Positions 23,990 through 35,200 of a stretch of DNA of 64,000 bases are shown in pieces. Position 1 is the stretch's first letter. Every line of letters starts with the position of its first letter. Source of the stretch: Chrysogorgia sp. JL179-B06. Taxonomy: Eukaryota; Cnidaria; Anthozoa; Scleralcyonacea; Chrysogorgiidae. Under the pieces are notes generated by a model. That model searched no databases. It saw only the letters and a list, made by a program, of their open reading frames with translations, and was not told the DNA's origin. Both the position numbers and the translations under genes were made by a program. The stretch is taken from assembly GCA_035772405.1 (NCBI GenBank), contig JAYKKM010000013.1, positions 696,001 to 760,000 on the forward strand, given 5' to 3'.

Positions 23990-25140
23990 TGGGACATCTT
24001 CAAGCCATTTAACTAGACTTGTATCGATGTTGGTGATGCCAGCAGCTCCGGTAGGGAGTTTATGTATAACGTACATTCATCGAGGATGAGGATGTGCTGC
24101 AGTGTCTGCGGAAAACGCCGGAAATCCACAGTCACAGCTATCGTCGTCAATATCACCTATCACCTTTTGAAAATGACGTGTGTTAGCCTCAACCCATGAT
24201 TCTGTAGTGAAGTGGTTCCGTTTAATTCTCTGGAAGACATCATTGATTTATGGTACTATAGCGATCCTGGTCAGGATCATTTAGCAGCTAGTTTCAACAG
24301 TTGATAATTTCTCCTGATTTCGAGTGGAGGAATACCAGCAAGTATTGGTAGGTTGTCTACAGGAGTATAGGCATGAGGGCTCCAGAAATTCGTTGTTCAA
24401 CATATCTTGTGTGTGAACTCATACCGGGAAGCATATTCAGCAGCTGAATAAACAATTTCTTAATTAGGTTAAATCTGACGTAAACTTTCTGCATCACTTC
24501 GTCTAGATGGGCTGGGAAGGTGAGAGATCTATCCAGCGTTACCCCTATAGGTATAGGTCCGTCGGATGAGAATCAAACTTCTGTCTTTTTCCATTGAGAA
24601 AGATGTTGAGTTGTGCACATCTGCTTTTCTGTTGGCAAAGTGGAATATGCAGCATTCCAGCAAAGTGGAATACGCAGCATTCCAGCGTTTCTTATTGGGG
24701 ATGTAATTTTGACCCTTACTTTACTGTGGCTGATAACTGGGCAGTGGTATGATTTAGGAAATCGGTTGAGAACAAGACCCTCACATTTTGATGATAGATT
24801 TTGTGATACAAATGAGAGATCTGCGTTAGTCCAGGTCTTGTGTCTACTCGAAAAGAACGTTGGTGGGTTCTTGGCATCGTACAGGAGATGTAGATTGTTT
24901 ATTTCTGCCCAACTTCCGATCGTAGTTCTGTCACGGTTGGTATTGATGTGGCCCTAAAGTGTTTCTGCAGTTAAAATAACCTCCAATAAGACATGGCTAT
25001 TGGATGTTTGGGAGCGATTGCAGATTGAACGATTCCGGTGAGGTTTGTAGAGGTTCATGTCTTATATTCACCAATCAGGGTGACATTTCATTCTGTGTTG
25101 CTGTTTGGAGGAGACTTCTGCAGGACGTTAGATTTGATGT
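23990..25140 (-). mobile_element. LINE remnant: endonuclease plus reverse-transcriptase C-terminus
   Basis: On the minus strand the APE-type endonuclease C-terminus is visible (WAEINNLHLLYDAKNPPTFF, then SSRHKTWTNADLSFVSQN and FPKSYHCPVISH). After a deletion comes a reverse-transcriptase tail (GVTLDRSLTFPAHLDEV, then the NLPILAGIPPLEIRRNYQL block). Frameshifts and stops are frequent. The reverse transcriptase core is missing. Confidence 0.7.
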
Positions 25141-25154
25141 CATCCATGGTGTAT

Positions 25155-25497
25155 GTTAGCCCTCCTTAGCCCTCCTTAGGCATACTTAGCCCTCCTTAGG
25201 CATACTTAGCCCTCCTTAGGAATGCTAAGCCCTCCTTAGCCATCCTTAGGCATCCTTAGCCATCCTTAGGCATACTTAGCCATCCTTAGCCCTCCTTAGC
25301 CATCCTTAGCCCTGATGGCTAAGGCTAAGGATGGCTATAAGTATGCCTAAGGATGGCCAAGGAGGGCTAAGTATGCGTAAGGAGGGCTAAGTATGCGTAA
25401 GGAGGGCTAAGTATGCGTAAGGAGGACTAAGTATGCGTAAGGAGGGCTAAGTATGCGTAAGGAGGGCTAAGTATGCGTAAGGAGGGCTAAGTATGCT
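25155..25497. repeat. Two opposed tandem arrays forming a long inverted repeat
   Basis: 25155-25316 is built from CCCTCCTTAGGCATACTTAG-type units of 10-20 bp. 25317-25497 is built from the inverse (CTAAGTATGCGTAAGGAGGG). The two halves can pair over about 160 bp. The right half is more homogeneous than the left. Confidence 0.9.
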
Positions 25498-25611
25498 TGC
25501 CGCTGACCGGGATAAATGGCGTGCTCACCCTCCCTCTCCGCCCGTGATGTAACGTTTTCGACTAAAGATAAGGTCGGCGAGTGGACTAGACCCAAATGCA
25601 CAAATCTATCA

Positions 25612-25738
25612 GAATAAAACGTCTATCCGAATTAAAAGACTATCCGAATAAAATGTCTACCCGAATGAAATGTCTATCCGAATAAAATGTCTACCCGAAT
25701 GAAATGTCTATCCGAATATAATGTCACCCAAATAAAAA
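25612..25738. repeat. 17-bp tandem array
   Basis: About seven units of CGAATRAAATGTCTAYC with small changes, between the inverted array and an hAT-type element. Confidence 0.85.
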
Positions 25739-25774
25739 GTGTATCTGATTTTGGCACTGATGGCATTCCATAGT

Positions 25775-26099
25775 CAGTGGCGGCACTACGTGGGTGTTGG
25801 CCCCGGTACGAGAAAAAAATGTGGGCCCCCTCCCACAGTAACGACATACGTAGGGTCCAAGGAATTCTCCACTGGAAAATTTTTGAATTTATGGTCTCTC
25901 AAATGGCATTTCCTGCATTTTGAGAGCAGTTTTCAGTAAAACCTTATTTTAAAGAAAATATTATTAATAAACATTTTTTTTAAGAAAATATTATTAATAA
26001 TAGCACCATTAATAAAAAGAGGTAGTTTGCCGGATGGGCCCTCTCGGCCCATGGGCCCCGGTGCGGCGCACCGTTTGCACACCCGTAGTGCCGCCACTG
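25775..26099. mobile_element. Non-autonomous hAT-type element with TSD TCCATAGT
   Basis: The TIRs CAGTGGCGGCACTACG and CGTAGTGCCGCCACTG flank 325 bp of non-coding sequence. A perfect 8-bp duplication TCCATAGT stands at 25767-25774 and 26100-26107. It ends 194 bp before the SPC25 start codon, so it lies in the promoter or 5' UTR. Confidence 0.92.
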
Positions 26100-26293
26100 T
26101 CCATAGTTATCCTGGTTTTTATTCTCTAGCCAAAACCAATGAAAATTGAGGGGGATATTGGGGGATAGAGCAGGACAGCGAGGGGTTATTGCGAGAAAAC
26201 GTCGATTTACGATCTGTGGCGAGCTTACTGTCACGTGACTATACGATCACCAAAGATGTTTGAAATTTCGGCGGTATTATCATTTACAAAACG

Positions 26294-29200
26294 ATGGACC
26301 AAGAACTTCTTGAGGAATTGGACGCGCTTAAATCCAATGTGTGTCAAGTCGAGGGAAAGCTTTTAAATGAATGGCTTGGTAAAATATTTAAAGATCTCTT
26401 GAATTCCAAGAAACAACAAGCTGCGGCAAATGCCAAGCACGGAAATGGTAAATACAGTAATGTCGATGTTTTGAATGTGCTATCTATGCTTTATATAATT
26501 CTTAGTTTTTGTGTACAATTTTGGCTCGATCGAAAGTTTTTGATAGATTACGACATTTAGTATTTTCTTTAAAATTTAGAAAGTGTAAATAATGTTGAAC
26601 AGAGAATTGTTAATCTCCGCGATGGATTGGCAAAGTTCGATCAAGGTGAGGTTGATAAACATGTAAACGAAATCTGAAACTGTTAAAATTACATTCCAAA
26701 AGTGAAAGTAAGATATATTTTCGAAAAAGTGCTTCTATATGACTCGATTTACCTATAAACAACTACACTGGGTTAAATATGGCTTTCTACACTCACCAAA
26801 TTTCCTTGAACAACGCTTGAAATCGAGGTTGGATATGAGAGAATGGAAAGATGACCATGCATTCATTGCCAAACTCGACTTGGAGCCATTGTTTTGTCAG
26901 CATTCAAATAATTGAGTTGTCCATAACCCAGCCTGCCCAACAGCATGGCCTTGGGTGCTTTGCAACATCCTAATACCACAGGTGGCCATGATGGTCATTT
27001 AACAAAAGAATCACGATCAATGCTTAATCCAGGATTTGTATGTCCCTGGAAATCCTGAAAATAGCACCCAAAATAACGGTGGCAAGTTCGGCGGTCAGCA
27101 TGACCGGTCACACGTAAATTTGGGTGGTCAGATATAACATTTGGGCTGTCAGATATAACATTTGGATGGTCAATCATTTCCCTTAATTTGTGCATTAAAA
27201 ACAAGAGTGTTCTTTCCTTGATTTACTCATGGCCAAGTCCTGAGTGCAATATAACGGTCGGCCACCGGCCATATTCCGCGCAAAACGCGGATATGCATGG
27301 CCGTCCACTGATTGTTCTGCATGGACATTTAGGCCGACCATTTGGCCGCAGTAATTTCTCCCTCATTCTCGAAAAACCAAAACATAATCGGTTACACATG
27401 CAAGGGAATGTTTTCCCACATGGAGATGTTTTCCCGCATCAAAATATTTTCCATTGAATTCAAAAATAACTAGTGTCAGATCATGTCCGACCAAAACCTG
27501 GGTTGGTCTGACATAGGGATGCACCGGAACCAAATTTAAAAGTTCCGGCCGGAACCGGAACTGGCCGGAACTGAAATAAGTTCCGGCCGGAACTAACCGG
27601 CCGGAACCGGGTATCAGAGTAGCTTAGTCTGACATTATCCTTGTGGAATGAAGTGGTCAAAAAGTGAAAATAACCCCTCATTAAATAATACCAGATGGAA
27701 AATTATTAAAATTGTCCTTCATATTTCCATTACATACAAAACTAGTTTTATAATGTTTTAACTTTTTGTTTTCCATACTGGTATCATGAACATTTTGTCC
27801 AATCAAATGTGAATACTGAATATTCTCAAGAAAATCCTTTGTTTCCTAATAGTCGATCTGTTTTTAATCGTGTTGACGCCGTGCATAGTCTCAGAAAGAC
27901 TGAACACTACAGATCAACCGCTGACCATATTTTGACAAATAAGTTCCGGTTCCGGCCGAACATTTTTCATGAGTTCCGGCCGGAACCGGAACTTGGAAAA
28001 ATCGGAGTTCCGGCCGGAACTAACCGGCCGGAACCAAGTTCCGGTGCATCCCTAGTCTGACATAATGTCAGACCATGTTTTTGGAATTATATTGCACTCT
28101 GGCCAAGTCACTAGAAGTGGTATAGGCATGTCACACATACGCCACCCTGCTGTTGCTCAACGCTTAATTCAGTCAGTTTAATTTTGCTTTTACCACATTG
28201 TACAAACAAAACGGCAAGCAAGCAATTCAAGCAATGCAATGCAACAAGTAATGCCGTTTTGGCAGCATTGTACTTTCATGGTTCGTTAAAATATGACCGG
28301 TCATGCTGATTTCAGGTGGTCAAAGCATGAAAGTCGAGGGTCAATGACCCCTGACACCTGTTATTTCGAGCCTTGGGATTTTTAAAGCTGACCCCTGGAA
28401 ACCCATGGAAAAATAAAATATTTGCACTATCAAAATAATCATTTTTATCTTTTGAAGAACTAACTTTTTGTCACTTATGATTGAGCCGCACATTTTGTAG
28501 CATTTCAAAATTTGAAATGTAAATTTGTATTTGATTTTTAAAGGGGGCAATGGAACCCTGTTAGTTGTACCCACCAATGAATGAATATCATTATGAGTCA
28601 GGGTTGTACACAGACACACTATTTGACTCACCTGACCAATATATTTCTCTACAGGAATGCTTTGTATTTCTGTAGTGTTTAAAGTCATTAAAGGTACACT
28701 CCACCTGCAAAACAAGTGTTGCTTAAATGGAAGTTCTATGTTGCCTTACATGAGATGGGTATTAGTTTTTCTCTAACCTTTTTAGTTTTAGAGAAATTTG
28801 GTTTTGTTTATTGTATTTTGTTTATTGCAGGCAAATGTGGTACTAAAGAAATACCTAGTGGTTTCCGTGTTTGGATACTGTGATCGAAACACGTGGGAAG
28901 TTGCGAGACTGGAGAAAAGTGTGAAAAACACAAGCTGCTAGGCGAGTGTTTTTTAGCTTTTCGAAAGTCAACCAATTACCAAAGTAATACTAATACCCAT
29001 TGTCATGTAAACTAACTAAACTTTGAATTTCGTCAATAGCTTTTATGTCTTTAGAGGATAAGGTGACCATAATGGAGTTGCGTACTCCAATTGGGTGTGA
29101 AGTATCTTAAATAAAAATTACTGTAAAACTCTGCAGATTTGGTACAATTTTAGACTACCTGACCATTTTGATAACAAACCAAAAAGAATATGCAATTTAA

Positions 29201-32200
29201 ATCTTCAATCCTGCTTTGGGGGTTGCCCTTAGTGCATCCCAAGTTAACTTTTACAGAGTATTTATACAAGGAAAACAAATTGAATACTCTAAAGTGTTAG
29301 TGTACTGGTGTAAACTCTGACAAAGGGCCTTTGCTGCTTTATTTTGCAGTTTCTATGATAAAATGTGCATTACAGTACAAACTACATGTAATCATCCTTA
29401 TTGCACCCAGTGGGCCGGCTGAGTTGCAAAGGGCATACAGTACATCAAACATGGCCATGAAGTCAACCTGGGTAATTCCATGAAAACATGGACATGGGAA
29501 AAAAAAGAAAAAGTTGAGCATTTTGACAAATTAAGGCTAAAAACATAATAGTGGTTAACTCAAATTTTAAAGATATGAAATTTAAACTTGACCACATTAT
29601 CACATACATGATTTTCATGCATACCATTGATATTGTTATTTATTTCACAAATTGTTTCAAAATATGGGTAAAATTCTTGGCTTTCCTATTTTCCCTACTT
29701 AAACTTAATAAAAGTGTGTTGAACTTGGTATACACTTTATCACTATTAGTTTATGATTTAAGAAATATTTTTCTATGTCAAATTTTATATGTCAAATTAT
29801 TTGCATCAACGAGACCAAGTTGTTTGATGAATTAAATATAATGGCAGTTTGATGGACAAATGTAACGTCAGTCACAGTAACGTCAGTCACAGAGTTTTTT
29901 GGTCATGTACAGTACACATGTGTGATTATTATTGTGAATTTGTGTTACCATCCATATTACAAACATATAATAAGGATATATCTTTGAGTTCATATTTTTG
30001 TGTTCATGCATTCCTTTGAGCTGAAAATGAATATAATTATAGTTACTTTTTTTTCATGTCCATTTTTGGTAACGTCAGTCGAATGTCGAATAAAATTGTT
30101 ATGCTTCGTCTGTTCGCCAAATTTTTAATGCTGTTCATTAGATCTAACCAAATCAATGCTTATTGGCAAAGAATGGCCATTACACCAGCCTAATTGCACA
30201 GCTAGAAGGTAATTAGTACTCATTTAATCTGTCCAAATGTAACGTCAGTCACAATGGAATTACCCACCTGGGCATATTGAAGGCTCTCAAAGGGCCAATA
30301 CTACCCATGTCTGACCACCCTCAAAAGCACATATGGGAGAAAACCAACAACAACAACTCTACTTGCATGAGTCTGAATTCCACACAGGTATACCTTGTTG
30401 GTCACCCATCCAAGTATTAACCCCTTCCAACATGGCTTAACTTCAAACCATATATAGCAGTTAGGGCTGCTCCCACCATGCCTGCTACAGTACCAGTGCT
30501 TCCTTTTGATTTGTATTTCTACACTGCAATGTTCTCTACTAGTAACCAAACATGATAAAGCATTCCTATCTAGGAGAGCTCTTGATTGTACCATGCATAA
30601 ATGAAATCCCAAGTCTTTGGGATAATTATGAGTAATAAACAATTATTGGATGAGGCTGAGCATATCCAGACCAAGATCAATGTTATCTGCCGAAGGTACC
30701 ACGTGGTCGAGGTTACTGCGTCGTCGAGGTTACCACGTCGTCGAGGTTACCACGTGGTCGAGGTTACTGCGTCGTCGAGGTTACTGCGTCGTCGAGGTTA
30801 CCACCACCACGTCGTCGAGGTTACTGCGTCGTCGAGGTTACCACCACCACGTCGAGGTTACTGCGTCGTCGAGGTTACTGCGTCGTCGAGGTTACTGCGT
30901 CGTCGAGGTTACTGCGTCGTCGAGGTTACTGCGTCGTCGAGGTTACTGCGTCGTCGAGGTTACTGCGTCGTCGAGGTTACTGCGTCGTCGAGGTTACTGC
31001 GTCGTCGAGGTTACTGCGTCGTCGAGGTTACTGCGTCGTCGAGGTTACTGCGTCGTCGAGGTTACTGCGTCGTCGAGGTTACTGCGTCGTCGAGGTTACT
31101 GCGTCGTCGAGGTTACTGCGTCGTTGAGGTTACAGCGTCGTTGAGGTTACCACGTCGTCGAAAGGTTTTTAGCCTATCACAATTGAGATTGTATGAGTAT
31201 TGTATAATAAAGTAAATTGTCAGTCAAAGACATATACAGGGTATATGCTGTTAGAATAATTTTGGCTGCATTGCAATGTACAGGGACAGTACTGCTCAGA
31301 ATTAGCCTAACGAAAAGCGCTCGTTTAAATAGACTTTGGGCTGGGATCTTCTAAACGAGAGAAAACTGCTCTAACTCTATGACTATTAAAATAAACGCGA
31401 GCAACTCGATATACTGTAAACGGCGAAATGTATAGGATTTCTTACGTGCGCCTCGAAATTCGGCTGCTTCTTCGTGACCGGACACATAGTCTAGGGATAG
31501 TATTCCTTTATTTTAGGGATACGACTAGAGTTTTTATAATTTAGGTTATGGTGAGCGTTTTTGTTCTTGTAAATCTTCTGAATCCCGAGAAAATAACCTT
31601 GATGTGTCTTGTGTGTGCGTAAAATAATATTTTGGGCTCGCATTTTGAGTTTGCCTAAGTAACCATTTAGGCGGTGGGTTAGGGTTAGAAAACTCATTAG
31701 GCGGGGGTTAGGGTTAGGATCTTTGTTGTTTTGTGGTTATAGTGGTTATTTACATGGTTAACTAAGTGACAATAATAGCTCCCCTTTTAGCCACTGACCT
31801 CTATATATAACTGGACTGCTGGGTCTCGTTGCAAATGACTCACAGCAGGTGACTGAAAAAAGATGGCGTAAGCAGAGGTTATTTTTTTCATGGAAGTTTG
31901 TCCAACGACCAATCAAATTTGTTTTATACAATAACTATGGCGTCAGCTGGAGTCCTTTTTCCCGTGTCGTGATACAAACGGCATTTTCTCTCTTCAAAAA
32001 CGAGACTGGACAAAAAACCTTGAAAGTGGAGATGTTAAGTGCAGATAACTTTCCAAGGCCGTCAACACTATAGTTGTCAACACTCGGAGGACGTATGAAA
32101 TTATTTTCGGTTGTAGGACATTTAATCTCTTTTTAGACTTTTATCCTCAGGTGAGATATAAACTATAAAGTGCGAACTTGTTGCATTTGTTCTTGACTAA

Positions 32201-35200
32201 GGTTGTTTATCTATAGAAACTTTACAGAAAAAAGAATGCTGAATAGATATTAGATACGTGTTTACTGTTTTTTAAAGAGTAAGCCGGCCGAAGAGCGGCA
32301 AGAGTGGCCAGGGCCGTAGCGAGCTGGGGGGTGCGTCACCCAATAATATGAGCCAGTCGGCAAATTATACCCATACGACCATACGAATCGGCAAAACTGA
32401 AAAAGAGGATAAAGACTATATGTATTATGATGACAACAATTGCATAATATACAGTATAACTTTAAGTAAGCCGTAATGTCAATTGTGCACATAAAAAATG
32501 TGATTACGCAAAAAATGTGATTACGCAAGCCTCGGGCCGGCCCTCGGCACCTCGCTTCATCGGCAGACTCATGACTCGTGAGTCGGCAATCAGCATATAT
32601 CGCGACAAATTGAAACTAGTTGAAATGAAATTACACAACTTTCACTCGGTATCATCGGGTTTTTGGCTGCCATGGCGCCATTCCATGCAGTGTCTTGACC
32701 GTAACGGTGGCGTCAAATGAACGTTCTTTTAGCAAATTGAAGTTTGTATAAAGACCAAGCTGAGAACATCCATGGGCGATTCAAGGCTGGCCGGTCTTAT
32801 GCTCTTGACCTGTGAGAAAGATCTTACAGGCACTCTTAACATTGAAACAGTCACAAGAAGGTGGAGCATGTTGAAAAAGAGACGAGTTGTCTTACATAAA
32901 CATTTCGTTTGATTAAATGTCATAAAAAAAGTAGCGAACGTCTCGTTTGTCGTTTATGTAACTATCAACTTTTACTATTTTAATAGTTTTACTTTTGATA
33001 TCAAGTATTATCAACTCTCAGTTCTGTATATACAAGAAACTACCATGAATTCACATAAAGTTGAAATTAATAAATCTTTTGCACTTGGAAAAAAATTTGG
33101 AAAAAAATTTGGGAAAAAAGTCGGCCTTCAACACACCCCCCCCCCCCCCAATCCGCACCCTTTCGCAACGGCCCTGAGAGTGGCTGTCAGGCTTAAGCAT
33201 GATAAAGGCATAACCCAGTAAACATTAAAATACAAATTATATCAGGAATTGCAAATTTCAAACTCATTTATTTTGTATTGATAATGTCAAATGTCATCTG
33301 GTCAAAAAACGTTGCTTTAAAAACCACCTTAAAAGCATAAAACGAGAAAAAAATTGTATTTTTGTATTTAATTTTTCAAAGTAAAAACATTTGCCGCTTA
33401 ATAATTCGCGAACAGATTGTTGTAAATACAGGTCAGTGGTCGCTACTATGAAAAAAATAACCTCTGCTGCCATCATTTTTCAGCCAATTTTTGCCGAGAC
33501 CCAGCGCAGTTATGTAGAGGTCAGTGCTTTTAGTTTTAGCTAATAATGGCGGCCATTTTGAATAAGGCCTGGTTACACAGCAAATTTCAAAAAATGAGCC
33601 CCAAATATTATTCTGCGTGCGGTACACGTCGAATTCATCGAACCTCGAGCGGCCTCATTCTTCGATTAAGAGTGTCCCGATAAATAGATCTTTAAACAGC
33701 AGCAAAGACTTGAATTTGTAACTACAGTATTGTTTTGACGTCTGATATTCTTTACGGGAATTATGGCTTCACGATATGCATGCGATGACGCGAAGCGGTT
33801 CGCGGATTTCCTCAAAGCGACGAGTGTGCGACCAAATCATATATAGACGACATACATTTATTTCAGTATTTTTCTGGACTAGTATAAATATATTTACAGA
33901 TAAACCTAGGACGTAGCAGTATTACTAAAATAAAGTATAATAATAATTAATAAAGTATTACTTTTTCCCTTCTGATTCGTATTAAAAAGGGAACAAGCAA
34001 TCACGCGAGTTTCGACCGACGGGTTAGCCAAATAGTTAATATGGAGAAAAGTTAGCTCGCCTATTGTTTGTACCGAATAACCATTGAAATTTCATCCTGT
34101 CTGTATTCAGTATTCTCAAGGGTTGTTTGTAGATAATTTGATTTGCAGAACAGAGATTTGCATTGGGCTGCAATATCGGAAATGGCTAAAATTAGGGATT
34201 ACTCAAAAGGACCTTTTTCTGGTCTTTATTTTTGGTTAACACCTACGTACACTTTACTTACCAATTGTGGAAGGTTAGGTGCAGGTCTTGCTACAGGGTT
34301 TTGCACGCCAGTATTATTGTTACTTGGAATTCAGGTCATGAGGATAACGCGAGCTGATCTTGATCTGACCACCACACCCTGTTGTCGACCTGCACCTATC
34401 ACACCAAAAGCTTTTGGTGGAAGTTATTGCACCTTAATCGTTTCTTTGTGTAAAGAGAGGGTTGGTGGGATGTTCAATTCCACACGCTCTCGTTACTGCC
34501 CTCTAAGCCGTGTCCTGCTCTGGCTACGGTCATTCGCTAATGGTCGACCTTATCCCAATATGCTTGTCATATGATACTCCGATGTCCCCCGCACTTGCGC
34601 AGTTCCCTTGTTGTTAACCTTGGTTATTACATAACCTCATTTAATTTTCTGATCTTTATATTTGTTTTTTCTGGTCTTTATTTTCGGTTAGGGTTAGGTT
34701 TAAGGTTAGGATCAAGGTTAAGTTTAGGATTGGGATCAAGGTTAAGTTTAGGATTGGGATCAAGGTTAAGTTTAGGATTGGGATTAGGATTAAACTAGTT
34801 CTTGAAAATGGGAAGGTACAATATCAGCCAATGGCAGAAATTGTCCATTGTGACCGACCCTATATTGTAATAATCAATCAAACAGATGTTTTTATACTGT
34901 ATCTGTTAATCATCGTCAGATACAGTGGAACTAGGAGTTTCAAGTTTCCATGAGTGATAGTAACATTTGATTTAATGCTAATCCATGCACTTTGCAAAAT
35001 ATACTGTGAATATATTATAAAAATTTCTTACGAGTTTTTTGAGGATTATATGACTATACAATTCTGTATACAATTCTGTAATGTAATCTAATTTCTCATC
35101 TTGAATTTGCAGATGCGTCGGAGAAAAAAAAAGTGATATCGTCTCTTGAAGAAGAACTTAGCATTCTGACTATTCAAACAGATCAGCTGTCGAAAAAGAA

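Noticed and set aside
25155..25497. CRISPR-like direct repeats
   Set aside because: The units are contiguous, short and of mixed length without unique spacers, in a clearly eukaryotic context.
30601..31215. 204- and 164-codon plus-strand frames
   Set aside because: They run through the 17-bp array, which stays open in any frame because of its period. There is no start context or family signature.
34143..34574. 143-codon plus frame
   Set aside because: It looked protein-like at first, but has no motif, no splice partners and repeat-like flanks. It also lies inside SPC25 intron 2.
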